Assembly (NCBI GenBank): GCA_900314865.1
Contig: OMWW01000003.1
Coordinates: forward strand, 186,001 to 250,000
DNA: 64,000 bases
Direction: 5' to 3'
From: an uncultured Erysipelotrichaceae bacterium
GTDB taxonomy: Bacteria > Bacillota_I > Bacilli_A > RFN20 > CAG-826
Both the position numbers and the translations under genes were made by a program. This document shows, piece after piece, positions 1-8,277 of this stretch. Each line of letters starts with the position of its first letter. Position 1 is the stretch's first letter. The notes beneath the pieces are model-generated. The model did not search any database and was not told where the DNA came from. It saw nothing but the letters and a program-made list of their open reading frames with translations.

Positions 1-1
1 A

Positions 2-880
2 AAACCACAACCTACTCTTGGATTTTCACCTGATAGTGATTTCCCATTAATCTTTGCCGAAAAAGGAATTATCAACTTTGAATTAAGTCACAAACTTAAT
101 GTCCCTGGACTTATTTCTATTAAAGGTGGTTTAGCCTCCAATGCAGTTATTGAAAGATGCGAAGTCAAATTTGAACTCAATAATGATTTCCTTAATTTCA
201 TCATGAAACATTTCCATCGTGACGAAGCGGAAATTCACACTGAAGACGATGTAACTACAGTTGTATTCCATGGTAAAGCCGCCCACGGTGCTCATCCTGA
301 ATTAGGAGTGAATGCTGGTACAAGAGCAATCTTAGCTTTGGCGGAATATACCAAAGACCCAATCCTTGTTCAACTCAAGAAAATGTTTGTTAACACTGAT
401 GGTAGTGGATTTGGTTGTAAAGGTATTTCTAAGGAAATGGGTCATAACACCAGTAATGTTGGTATTGTGAGATTTGAAAATGGCGTTATCAGTGTAACCA
501 CTAATTTCCGTTATGTGGATACATGTGATAAGAAACAACTCTTAGAGGCAATTAAAGAAAATACCAAACCATTTACACTTAAGATTGTCGGTGATTGCAA
601 ATTGCTTTATTATCCAAAAGATTCTTTGTTAATTTCAACTTTGTTGAAATCATATCAAGAAGAAACTGGAGATTATAAAACTCAACCTCTTGCAATTGGA
701 GGTGGAACATACGCTAAAGAAGCAGATAATGTTGTTGCCTTTGGCATGCAATTCCCAGGCTGGGAAAGCAATATGCATTCTCCAGGAGAAGCTGTTAGAA
801 AAGAAGATTTATTTAAAGGCATGAGCATTTACGCTCGCGCCATTGTCGATTTAGGAAAACTTTTGAAGGATGAGGACTAA
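2..880 (+). CDS. Dipeptidase PepV-like, M20 family (5' end missing)
   Basis: This is the C-terminal part (about 292 residues) of an M20-family metallopeptidase of the PepV/Sapep type, which cleaves dipeptides in the cytosol with two metal ions. The reading frame is open from base 2, so the gene starts before the window. The first visible residues (PTLGFSPDSDFPLIFAEKGI) match the motif just before the lid domain of PepV. AAHGAHPELGVNAG and, near the end, GGGTYAKEADNVVAFGMQFP and NMHSPGEAV are the typical lid and second metal-site segments. The gene overlaps trmB by 11 bases, which suggests co-transcription, and pepV and trmB are also near each other in Bacillus. Family assignment is firm; substrate preference is inferred. 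Confidence 0.88.
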   Translation, partial: KPQPTLGFSPDSDFPLIFAEKGIINFELSHKLNVPGLISIKGGLASNAVIERCEVKFELNNDFLNFIMKHFHRDEAEIHTEDDVTTVVFHGKAAHGAHPELGVNAGTRAILALAEYTKDPILVQLKKMFVNTDGSGFGCKGISKEMGHNTSNVGIVRFENGVISVTTNFRYVDTCDKKQLLEAIKENTKPFTLKIVGDCKLLYYPKDSLLISTLLKSYQEETGDYKTQPLAIGGGTYAKEADNVVAFGMQFPGWESNMHSPGEAVRKEDLFKGMSIYARAIVDLGKLLKDED

Positions 881-1475
881 GAATAAACCTTGGACAAAAC
901 CTTATTTATTAGAGCATCTAGAAGTTCAACTTTCTAATGATGATTTTTCTTCTATTCAAGATTTATATCTTGAAATTGGTTCTGGAAAGGGCGATTTCCT
1001 TCTTAAGATGGCGTTTAATAATCCATCATTATCCTTTATAGGAGTGGAAATGAATACAACGTGCGCTGGTATTACCGCCAAAAAACTTGTTGAATCGGGT
1101 ATTAATAACGCGAAAATCGTTTGTGAAGACGCGATTAATATTATTCCACTTATGAATGATGAAAGTGTTAAAACTTTATTCTTAAATTTCTCAGATCCAT
1201 GGCCCAAGAAAAGACATCATAAAAGAAGGCTTACAAGCGACAAATTCTTGAATGAGTATTATCGAATTCTTGTTAAAGGCGGAAGGCTCATTTTTAAAAC
1301 CGATAATGTTGATTTATTTAATGATTCTTTAGAATATTTTGAGTCATCTCCATTTAAGCTTATTAGTATAACTAATAATTATAGTGGTGATGATCCTTTT
1401 GATGCTTGTACAGAATATGAAGCAAAATTTAGAAATGAAGGCACTCTTATTAATAGAGTGATTTATGAAAAATGA
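870..1475 (+). CDS. trmB: tRNA (guanine-N7)-methyltransferase TrmB
   Basis: TrmB uses S-adenosylmethionine to methylate G46 in the variable loop of tRNA. The 201-residue protein has the SAM-binding motif LEIGSGKG (about 34-41), an acidic residue after strand 2 (GVEMN) and the family signature NFSDPWPKKRHHKRRL near 106-121. Length is normal for the family (about 210). The start lies inside the end of the upstream dipeptidase gene, and the stop (TGA) overlaps the next gene, so the genes are tightly coupled. The TGA stop at the natural end of the family is one line of evidence that TGA is not read as Trp here. Confidence 0.95.
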   Translation: MRTKNKPWTKPYLLEHLEVQLSNDDFSSIQDLYLEIGSGKGDFLLKMAFNNPSLSFIGVEMNTTCAGITAKKLVESGINNAKIVCEDAINIIPLMNDESVKTLFLNFSDPWPKKRHHKRRLTSDKFLNEYYRILVKGGRLIFKTDNVDLFNDSLEYFESSPFKLISITNNYSGDDPFDACTEYEAKFRNEGTLINRVIYEK

Positions 1476-1954
1476 TCACTAATTACGGTATTTATAATCA
1501 TCACGAACTTGATAACACTTTATTAATTCTCTTTAGCGAGGAAGAAGTTTTATCATTCAAAAAGATTAGTCCAGAAATGGAAATTCTTTATCATGATTCA
1601 AAAATAGTGGGATACCGTATTGTTAATTTTATTAGATACGCGAAAATCAAATATAGCGGAATCATATTTTTACCTGCCAAACCACTTATAGATGTTATTA
1701 ATCAAGTATTAGCAAAATATGATTTAGAATTGCTCGATTATAAACGTCAGAGTGGTTATGTAACTAAAAGAAATGAAGATAAACTAATGGTGTTTGCTTT
1801 AGAAGGAACTTTCTTAAGAGATATGACAATCTCAAAAGGAAAATATGTTACTTATCACGAGTTATATATTGAAAACGACTCACCTAATGACTTAATTGAA
1901 ATAGAAGAAAATATTAGAGAAAATATCGATTTTTTCCAAATGGAGGAAAAATAA
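1472..1954 (+). CDS. YtpR-like protein with DUF4479-type N-terminal domain
   Basis: This 160-residue protein resembles the N-terminal domain of YtpR (DUF4479): a short strand pattern with NTLLILFSEE, a central ILYHDSKIVGYRIVNF segment and a helical DVINQVLAKYDL stretch. In YtpR this domain is followed by a tRNA-binding OB fold of about 100 residues. Here the second half (about 95-160, GYVTKRNEDK onwards) is shorter and lacks the usual CGAPN-type motif, so the OB fold is reduced or absent. Linkage to trmB and a pepV-like gene fits the ytpR neighbourhood of Bacilli. The role is unknown; the assignment rests on pattern and context. Confidence 0.5.
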   Translation: MITNYGIYNHHELDNTLLILFSEEEVLSFKKISPEMEILYHDSKIVGYRIVNFIRYAKIKYSGIIFLPAKPLIDVINQVLAKYDLELLDYKRQSGYVTKRNEDKLMVFALEGTFLRDMTISKGKYVTYHELYIENDSPNDLIEIEENIRENIDFFQMEEK

Positions 1955-1955
1955 A

Positions 1956-3053
1956 ATGATTGAAGTAGAACTAAAAAAAGCCGGAAAGATTTCCAGATTA
2001 ACAAACAAGACGTTCCAATTTGAAAAAGAGCTCGGAGAAGGATTTTACGCTGCTAATTACTTTTTAAAAAGTAATCGTATTGTCAAAGAACGCGCTCCAG
2101 GACACATTGTCACCATGCAATGGTTTCAAAGAAGAGACGATTCTATGCTTTGTGGAGTTGATGAAGCTATTGCTATTCTACATGAATACGCTATTCATCC
2201 CGAAGAACTTGAAATTTTAGCTCTTAATGATGGTGATATTATTAACAACATGGAACCAGTTCTTAAAGTTACTGGTAAATATGAAAACTTTGGTTTTCTT
2301 GAAAGTGTTATTGATGGTGTTTTAGCTAGAAGAAGTAGTGTTGCTACTAATGTAAGAGAAGTATTAAAAGTTGCAGGAAACACCCCTGTCTTTTCTATGG
2401 CGGATCGTCAAGACGATTACCACACTCAAGTTGGTGATGGATATGCAACTTATGTTGCTGGTATTAATCGTGTTAGTACTGACGCTCAAGGCAAATGGTG
2501 GGGCGGAAAAGGAATGGGAACTATGCCACACGCTTTAATTCAAGTCTGTGGTGGTGATGTTATTAAAGCTGCAAAGATTTATCACGAAACCTATCCAAAT
2601 GAAAAAGTTACTGCTTTAATCGATTATAACAACGATGTTGTTACCGATTCTCTTAAACTCGCAAGAGTGTTAAAAACTGATCTTAATGGGGTTCGTATCG
2701 ATACTTCTAAGAGTTTGATTGACCATTATTTTGATGACAAGGATACAAGTGGATTCGATCCTCATGGTGTTTGCAAGGAATTAGTTTTTGCTCTTAGAGA
2801 AGCATTAGATAAAGAAGGCTTCAACTATGTGAAAATAATTGTTTCAAGTTCCTTCTCTCCTGAAAAGATTAAACTTTGGAACGAATTAAAAGTGCCTGTT
2901 GACTTATATGGCGTTGGAACATATTTTGTGAACAATATGACCTGTGGATTTACTGGAGATCTTGTTATGCTTGATGGCAAACCTCAGGCCAAAGAAGGAA
3001 GAGCGAATTATCCTTCAAATAGATTACAAAAAGTTCCATACCCAATTTATTAA
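1956..3053 (+). CDS. Nicotinate phosphoribosyltransferase
   Basis: The enzyme makes nicotinate mononucleotide from nicotinate and PRPP, the entry step of NAD salvage. The 365-residue sequence has the short form of the family, with ANYFLKSNRIVKERAPGHIV near the N-terminus, RRSSVATNVREVLKVAGN in the middle, and GGKGMGTMPHALIQ and DYNNDVVTDSLKLAR in the barrel. These are typical of the compact type seen in Mollicutes and archaea rather than the roughly 490-residue Bacillus enzyme. It starts two bases after the previous stop, with an SD (ATGGAGG) ahead, so it is the last gene of the pepV-trmB operon. A reduced genome would need this salvage route; that need is inference. Confidence 0.9.
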   Translation: MIEVELKKAGKISRLTNKTFQFEKELGEGFYAANYFLKSNRIVKERAPGHIVTMQWFQRRDDSMLCGVDEAIAILHEYAIHPEELEILALNDGDIINNMEPVLKVTGKYENFGFLESVIDGVLARRSSVATNVREVLKVAGNTPVFSMADRQDDYHTQVGDGYATYVAGINRVSTDAQGKWWGGKGMGTMPHALIQVCGGDVIKAAKIYHETYPNEKVTALIDYNNDVVTDSLKLARVLKTDLNGVRIDTSKSLIDHYFDDKDTSGFDPHGVCKELVFALREALDKEGFNYVKIIVSSSFSPEKIKLWNELKVPVDLYGVGTYFVNNMTCGFTGDLVMLDGKPQAKEGRANYPSNRLQKVPYPIY

Positions 3054-3070
3054 TAAAATGAAGCTAACAA

Positions 3071-3098
3071 AAAGAACAGGAAATTCTGTTCTTTTATA
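3071..3098. terminator. Bidirectional intrinsic terminator
   Basis: A 9-bp perfect stem (AAAGAACAG with CTGTTCTTT, loop GAAATT) lies between the convergent nicotinate phosphoribosyltransferase and tyrS genes. T-rich flanks exist on both strands, so it can end transcripts from either side. Confidence 0.8.
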
Positions 3099-3113
3099 TA
3101 TGGTTGAATTCTA

Positions 3114-4307
3114 TTATTTAGAAACAATTTTAAGGAAGGTTTTCTTACCCGTTTTGACCTTAATTGGCTCTTTATATGAGATGATGGCGTTAACATCGCT
3201 GATCTTATTTCCATCGATTGATAAGCCACCTTGCTCAATTAATCTACGGGCTTCGCTTTTTGAAGAGCATAGACTAGAAGCCACTAATAGGTCCATGACT
3301 GGTAATTCGTTTCCTTCTAATTCAACGGACGGCATGTTTTCATCACTTCCAGCTCCGGAGAATAAACTACGTGCTGCATCTAATGCTTTTTGTGCTTCTT
3401 CTTCGCCGTGCACTAACTTAGTTAATTCAAAGGCTAAGATTTCTTTCTTCTCGTTAATTCTACTATCTTCCCAAGAAGCGATTTCATCAATCTTTTCAAG
3501 TGGCAAGAAGGTCAATAATTTGAGGCATTTAATAACGTCAGCGTCATCAATGTTTCTCCAGTATTGGAAGAAATCAAATGGTGATGTTTTGTTAGCGTCA
3601 AGCCAAACAGCACCAGAAGCAGTCTTACCCATTTTCTTACCTTCACTATTTAATAATAGTGTAATAGTCATTGCGTAAGCGTCTTTACCAGTTTTCTTTC
3701 TAATTAGTTCGGTACCTGCTAACATGTTGGACCATTGGTCGTCTCCACCAAATTGCATGTTGCAGCCATAGTGTTGATTTAAGTAGTAGAAGTCATAGGC
3801 TTGCATAATCATATAGTTGAATTCTAAGAAAGATAAACCTCTTTCCATTCTTTGCTTATAGCATTCTGCTCTTAACATGTTGTTAACAGAGAAACATGTG
3901 CCGACCTCTCTAAGGAAATCGACATAGTTGAGTTTGAGTAGCCAATCCGAATTATCAACGACAATCGCTTTATTAAAGTCGATAAAACGGCTCATTTGTT
4001 TCTTAAAACATTCAACGTTATGGTTGATTTGTTCGGTTGTCATCATTGCTCTAAGATCACTTCTTCCGGTTGGATCACCAATATGTCCTGTTCCTCCTCC
4101 AACTAAGATGATTGGAGTGTTACCTGCCATTTGAAGTCTCTTCATCAAACACAAAGTCATGAAGTGACCGACATGTAGTGAATCGGCGGTTGGATCAAAG
4201 CCAATATAAAATTTGGCGTTACCATTATTGATAAGCTCGCGGATTTCATTTTCATCAGTGACTTGAGCAATTAAATCTCTTGCTTGAAGTTCTTCATATA
4301 TACCCAT
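3114..4307 (-). CDS. tyrS: Tyrosyl-tRNA synthetase
   Basis: TyrRS charges tRNA-Tyr. The 397-residue class I enzyme has HVGH (about 45-48) as HIGH motif, GGGTGHIGDPTGR, QFGGDDQW for tyrosine binding, and KMGKT (about 225-229) in place of KMSKS. An S4 RNA-binding domain occupies about 335-397. Length is slightly below Bacillus TyrS (about 420). The start has a good SD (AGTAGGAGG, about 9 nt upstream). The gene sits downstream of rpsD on the same strand but is separated from it by a terminator, so it has its own promoter. No T-box leader is visible: only about 60 nt separate the rpsD terminator from the start. Confidence 0.97.
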   Translation of the reverse strand: MGIYEELQARDLIAQVTDENEIRELINNGNAKFYIGFDPTADSLHVGHFMTLCLMKRLQMAGNTPIILVGGGTGHIGDPTGRSDLRAMMTTEQINHNVECFKKQMSRFIDFNKAIVVDNSDWLLKLNYVDFLREVGTCFSVNNMLRAECYKQRMERGLSFLEFNYMIMQAYDFYYLNQHYGCNMQFGGDDQWSNMLAGTELIRKKTGKDAYAMTITLLLNSEGKKMGKTASGAVWLDANKTSPFDFFQYWRNIDDADVIKCLKLLTFLPLEKIDEIASWEDSRINEKKEILAFELTKLVHGEEEAQKALDAARSLFSGAGSDENMPSVELEGNELPVMDLLVASSLCSSKSEARRLIEQGGLSIDGNKISDVNAIISYKEPIKVKTGKKTFLKIVSK

Positions 4308-4360
4308 GATTATGATTCCTCCTACTATGTAGAATATAACATAACGGTAGTGAATAATAA

Positions 4361-4393
4361 AGAAAAAAGACTCTCACTAATGTGGGAGTCTTT
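4361..4393 (-). terminator. Intrinsic terminator after rpsD
   Basis: A 12-bp stem with one G-T pair (arms 4366-4377 and 4382-4393, loop TAAT) is followed on the minus strand by TTTTTTCTTT. It ends the rpsD transcript before tyrS. Confidence 0.85.
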
Positions 4394-4408
4394 ATTGTAA
4401 TGCATGTA

Positions 4409-5014
4409 TTAGAGTTTACGGTTGTAGTATTCGACGATTTGTGACTCAGTAATTTGTTGAGTTAATTCGTTACGTTCTGGTTCTCTAATGTATTTACCTG
4501 AGAGTTTTTCAGCATCAACTTCAACCCAGCCGACTTTAGTAGCGACAGAAGCGAGTGATTCTTTAATGACTTTCATGTCTTTAGCGTTTTCTCTGACAGA
4601 GATAACGTCGTTAAGAGAACATAAGTAAGATGGAATATCAACTTTTTTACCGTTAACTTCGATGTGTCCGTGATTGACGAGTTGTCTAGCACCTCTACGA
4701 GTACGAGCAAAGCCCATACGGTAGACGAGGTTATCTAAACGGGATTCAAGTAACTTCATAAATGCGAAACCAGTAACTTCTTTACTAGATAAGGCAATCA
4801 TGAATAAACGTCTGAATTGTCTTTCATTGACACCATACATTTGTCTAAGCTTTTGCTTTTCAACTAATTGTTTACCATATTCAGATGGTTTTTTCTTACG
4901 AGCAGCTCCGTGTTGGCCAGGTCCATAAGGACGCTTTTGGAGTTCCTTGTTAGTCTCAAGAGTTGAAAAACCTAATCTACGACTTCTTTTCCAGTCTGAT
5001 CCAGTGTATCTCAT
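4409..5014 (-). CDS. rpsD: 30S ribosomal protein S4
   Basis: S4 is a primary 16S rRNA-binding protein that nucleates 30S assembly and in Bacilli represses its own gene. The 201-residue protein has the conserved start MRYTGSDWKRSRRLGFS, the RPYGPGQHG segment, and the S4 domain at about 93-155 (RLDNLVYRMGFARTRRGARQ). It is the zinc-free form: the N-terminal CxxC pairs of some S4 proteins are absent. The gene is alone in its transcription unit, between a promoter with a long leader and a strong terminator. ezrA is divergent, as in Bacillus. Confidence 0.98.
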   Translation of the reverse strand: MRYTGSDWKRSRRLGFSTLETNKELQKRPYGPGQHGAARKKKPSEYGKQLVEKQKLRQMYGVNERQFRRLFMIALSSKEVTGFAFMKLLESRLDNLVYRMGFARTRRGARQLVNHGHIEVNGKKVDIPSYLCSLNDVISVRENAKDMKVIKESLASVATKVGWVEVDAEKLSGKYIREPERNELTQQITESQIVEYYNRKL

Positions 5015-5174
5015 GACTTGTACTTCCTTTCTTTATTTTTTTGCAAAATAATGAATAGGCATAAATTCCTTACTCCGGGTGTTTGATTTACGTTTCACCA
5101 ATGTAGCTTAGGTTACTTCGTCACAATAGTACCAAACGTCAGTCGAGTAGTATTTATGTGCTGCATTACATGCA
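5015..5174 (-). promoter_or_regulatory. Long structured rpsD 5' leader (S4 autoregulation candidate)
   Basis: The rpsD start is about 160 nt from its predicted promoter. On the minus strand the leader holds at least two hairpins: a stem GGTACT/AGTAACC with one bulged A (about 5111-5133) and a stem GGTG/CACC (about 5080-5101). In Firmicutes S4 represses its own synthesis through a leader structure; this leader is in the right place and G+C-richer than its flanks. Identity with the Firmicutes S4 leader family is inference, not checked against a covariance model. Confidence 0.5.
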
Positions 5175-5180
5175 GTAAAT

Positions 5181-5209
5181 AATATACAGGAAACTAATTA
5201 GTAAAACAA
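5181..5209 (-). promoter_or_regulatory. Predicted rpsD promoter
   Basis: On the minus strand TTGTTT (5204-5209) is followed after exactly 17 bp by TATATT (5181-5186). It lies just upstream of the structured leader, giving a predicted transcript start near 5174. Confidence 0.6.
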
Positions 5210-5356
5210 CAAAAAAATTAAATAATTTTTGACTATTTCTATTCATCTTGATTTTAAGGGAAAAATAATAAGAAAATCTAATCTCAAATATAACCTACTT
5301 TATTAAAATTCTATCAATAAAAAATGATTAAAAATATAACCGTTTTAAAAAATGAT
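5210..5356. other. AT-rich spacer between divergent rpsD and ezrA
   Basis: This is the middle of the 409-base gap between rpsD and ezrA. It is very AT-rich, with several poly-A runs, and has no reading frame, hairpin or repeat that I can support. The rest of the gap is the rpsD leader and promoter on one side and the ezrA promoter on the other. Confidence 0.6.
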
Positions 5357-5385
5357 TTATTAATCTAAGTTATCTTCGGTATAAT
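5357..5385 (+). promoter_or_regulatory. Predicted ezrA promoter
   Basis: A perfect TATAAT (5380-5385) lies 17 bp after a weak -35 (TTATTA). The start codon of ezrA is 38 bases further on, preceded by the SD TTGGAGG. Confidence 0.55.
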
Positions 5386-5423
5386 ATAGATAATTAATCT
5401 ATGATTAAGTTGGAGGTATTAAT

Positions 5424-7139
5424 ATGATTGTTGCCTTATCAAATGTTGGAAAAATCGCTATTGCGATTACGATTGCGGTATTTGTGATTGTTGCATTTGT
5501 GATCTTATATTATCTTGTTTTACGTGGTTTTAAATATCGTAAGCAAGTTAGTAATTTAGAGAAACAATTTTCGTTTTGTGATGCTTTACTTTTAGGGCAA
5601 GACACTCAATACATTCATAGATTAGAAATCATCAGTCGTACTAACCTCCTTTATAGTGCAAAATATGAACAATTTTATCGTAGATTTAAAACCATCCATG
5701 ATAATGAAGATGCTTATGCAGATTCATTACTCAAACAATTAAAATCTTTGCTTGCTGCTAAACAATATAAGAACATTAAATCTGTTATTAGCGAAGCTAA
5801 GAAAGCAATTGAAAACCTCACTGATAGTGTTAAGTCGCTCGACCAAGACTTATATAAAGTCATTAAGCTTGAGGAAGATTGCCGTAGATCGATCGACCAT
5901 CTTAGAGAGGTTTACCGTCATGTTAAACAAACTTATTACTCTGAAAGTAATGAATTAGAAATGGTAGCGGCAACATTTGCTAAAATGTTTGATAAAATCG
6001 ATAATTCTTTTGCCAAATTTGATGAACAATTAGAAGGTGCAGAATACGAAGAAATCAATCTTGAGATTGAATCACTTAATAATGTTTTAACTGCACTTGG
6101 ACATGTTTTAATTGAACTCCCAAACTTATGTAAGTTAGTGAAAAACACTATCCCTGAAGCGATTGCTACTTTACAAAACAAGTATAAAGAAACCGAAAAA
6201 CAAAACGTTCCTCTATACCATTTGACCTATAAAAATCATGTTGAAGAATGGAAGAAGAAAACCTCGGAGATTACAAAGAGATTAATTAACCTTCAAATCG
6301 CTGGAGTGAAATCTGAGTGTGAACTTATTTTAGTTGAGATAAATAAGATGAGTGAGCAACTCGATAAAGAGATTTTGGCTCGTGACTATTTCAAAGAACA
6401 TTACGATAAAGTTTATCAACAAGTTAATAGTGTTGAAAAAATGTTCCTTAGGATTTGTGCTTTGCTTCCTGAAATCAAAGAAATCTATATCCTTAGTGAA
6501 GTTGAAGAACAAAAGATTAATGAACTTTCTAAGTCTGTTGATGATTTAGGTAACTCTAAGAGATTCCTTGATGGCTTCGTCCATAGTGGAACCCGTCAGC
6601 CATTCTCTTTGCTTAAGCAAAAACTTGACGAATTAGAAGCAAACTATAACATCGTTAATGAAGGTGTTAATAACTTTAAGAATTATATCGATTCTTTAAA
6701 GAACACTGCCGAAGAAGCTTATAATCTCATTTCTGTTTATTATTACCAAGTTAAAGAGGCAGAAAAGATGCTTGATGAAATCAATGTCGAAGCTTATTCT
6801 TCTTTATATAAAGAAAAGATTGACGCTGTTTATGAAGTTTTAAACGACATATATTCTGAAGTTCAATCTAAACCAATTAACGTTGATGAAGTTAACAATA
6901 AGATTTTAAATCTTAAAGGCATGGCAAATGCGATGTTTGAAGATATAGATTCTAAGGCTAGAAGCGCGAAAGTTGCAGAAAGATCTTTGATGGCAATTAA
7001 TAGAGACCGTGATGAACAAGATGTTTCTCAAACCGCCAATCAATTAGAAAGCGCTTTCTATAAAGGCGATTTCCAAAATGTTTATTCACAAGCCAATTCT
7101 ATCTTCAAGAATCGCCATAGAGAAAATGAAACAAACTAA
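5424..7139 (+). CDS. ezrA: Septation ring formation regulator EzrA
   Basis: EzrA is a membrane-anchored, spectrin-like protein that binds FtsZ and restricts Z-ring assembly to mid-cell. The 571-residue protein has one N-terminal membrane helix (about 10-34), a short basic stretch (LRGFKYRK), then almost entirely coiled-coil helix rich in Glu, Lys and Asn. Length matches Bacillus EzrA (about 560). Position confirms it: rpsD on one side and a cysteine desulfurase-thiI pair on the other is the Bacillus order. The presence of both EzrA and FtsZ (35281-36390) indicates Z-ring-based division even though the murein gene block is missing from the division cluster. Confidence 0.9.
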   Translation: MIVALSNVGKIAIAITIAVFVIVAFVILYYLVLRGFKYRKQVSNLEKQFSFCDALLLGQDTQYIHRLEIISRTNLLYSAKYEQFYRRFKTIHDNEDAYADSLLKQLKSLLAAKQYKNIKSVISEAKKAIENLTDSVKSLDQDLYKVIKLEEDCRRSIDHLREVYRHVKQTYYSESNELEMVAATFAKMFDKIDNSFAKFDEQLEGAEYEEINLEIESLNNVLTALGHVLIELPNLCKLVKNTIPEAIATLQNKYKETEKQNVPLYHLTYKNHVEEWKKKTSEITKRLINLQIAGVKSECELILVEINKMSEQLDKEILARDYFKEHYDKVYQQVNSVEKMFLRICALLPEIKEIYILSEVEEQKINELSKSVDDLGNSKRFLDGFVHSGTRQPFSLLKQKLDELEANYNIVNEGVNNFKNYIDSLKNTAEEAYNLISVYYYQVKEAEKMLDEINVEAYSSLYKEKIDAVYEVLNDIYSEVQSKPINVDEVNNKILNLKGMANAMFEDIDSKARSAKVAERSLMAINRDRDEQDVSQTANQLESAFYKGDFQNVYSQANSIFKNRHRENETN

Positions 7140-8277
7140 TAATCTTATCTACTTTGATAATGCGTCTACAACACGAGTCAACCCTCGTGTTTTAGAAGTT
7201 TATAATCAAACTCATTTATCTTCTTTTGCTAATCCTTCTAGTATTCATAAGGAAGGGCAGCGTGCTTTTTATCTACTTAGCAGAACTAAAGAAGATATCT
7301 TAAGTTTATTTAAACTTAAAGATTATGAAGTTGTTTATCTTAGTGGCGCAACTGAAGCTAACAATTTAGCAATCAAAGGAACGGCTTTAAGATATAAAAA
7401 TCGTGGTAATCATTTAATCACTTCTACATATGAGCATCCTTCAGTTTTAGAAGCTTTTAAACAACTAGAAAATGAATTTGGATTTGAAGTGACTTATATC
7501 TCACCAAATCATGAAGGGCTTATCACCAAAGAAATGGTGGAGTCGGTTATTAAAAATAACACAATCTTAGTGTCTATTATGGCGGTCAATAATGAGATTG
7601 GTTCTATTAATCCAATTGACGATATTTCTAATTTGTTAGAAAAATATCCAAAAATTGTGTTTCATGTTGATGCCTGTCAAGCGATTGGAAAATTAGAAAA
7701 AGAGATTAACTATTCTAAAATTGATTTATTAACTATAAGTGGGCATAAGATTCATGGTCTAGTTGGATCTGGCGCACTCATAAAAAAGAAGAAAATTGAT
7801 CTTCTCCCTCTTAATAGTGGTGGTGGCCAAGAATACAACTATCGTAGTGGTACTGAAGACCTTGCTAATGCATCTGCTTTACTAGAAGCAGTTAAGATAG
7901 CTTTAAAGGATCAAAAAAAGAATTACATGTATGTTAAATCACTAGCAGATTGCCTTATCAGCTATTTAAATGTACATAGTGACTTATTTGAGCTTAATTC
8001 TCCTGAAAAGATTAATCCTTATATCATTAATTTCTCTACACTTACGAAAAAAGGTAGTGTAGTTGTGGAAGCATTAAGTAACGCAAATATTATGGTCAGT
8101 TCTACTAGTGCTTGCCATTCTTCTAAAGAAAAAGGCAGTTACGTTGTAAAAGAAATTGGCAAATCAGATAAAGTAAGCAATAACACTGTTAGAGTGTCAT
8201 TAGATTATACAAACACAATGGAAGAAGTAGATATTTTTATATCTACTTTAGATAAAATTATTGGAGAAATAAGATGA
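7126..8277 (+). CDS. Cysteine desulfurase, NifS/IscS family (NifZ type)
   Basis: This PLP enzyme takes sulfur from cysteine as a protein persulfide and, by its coupling to thiI, feeds tRNA 4-thiouridine synthesis. From the chosen start it has 383 residues: IYFDNASTT at 8-16, YEHPS (about 102-106), VDACQAIGK (about 181-189), the PLP lysine in SGHKIHG (about 208) and the sulfur-carrying cysteine in TSACHSSKEKG (about 330). I chose the ATG at 7126 because the family begins just before IYFDNASTT; an upstream ATG at 7078 would add 16 unlikely residues. It overlaps ezrA by 14 bases and thiI by 4. The same pair in Bacillus is nifZ-thiI. Confidence 0.92.
   Translation: MKQTNNLIYFDNASTTRVNPRVLEVYNQTHLSSFANPSSIHKEGQRAFYLLSRTKEDILSLFKLKDYEVVYLSGATEANNLAIKGTALRYKNRGNHLITSTYEHPSVLEAFKQLENEFGFEVTYISPNHEGLITKEMVESVIKNNTILVSIMAVNNEIGSINPIDDISNLLEKYPKIVFHVDACQAIGKLEKEINYSKIDLLTISGHKIHGLVGSGALIKKKKIDLLPLNSGGGQEYNYRSGTEDLANASALLEAVKIALKDQKKNYMYVKSLADCLISYLNVHSDLFELNSPEKINPYIINFSTLTKKGSVVVEALSNANIMVSSTSACHSSKEKGSYVVKEIGKSDKVSNNTVRVSLDYTNTMEEVDIFISTLDKIIGEIR

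Noticed and set aside
2944-3678. Plus-strand open frame running across the end of the nicotinate gene and opposite tyrS
   Set aside because: It overlaps a strong terminator and two well-supported genes, has no SD and no recognisable domain.
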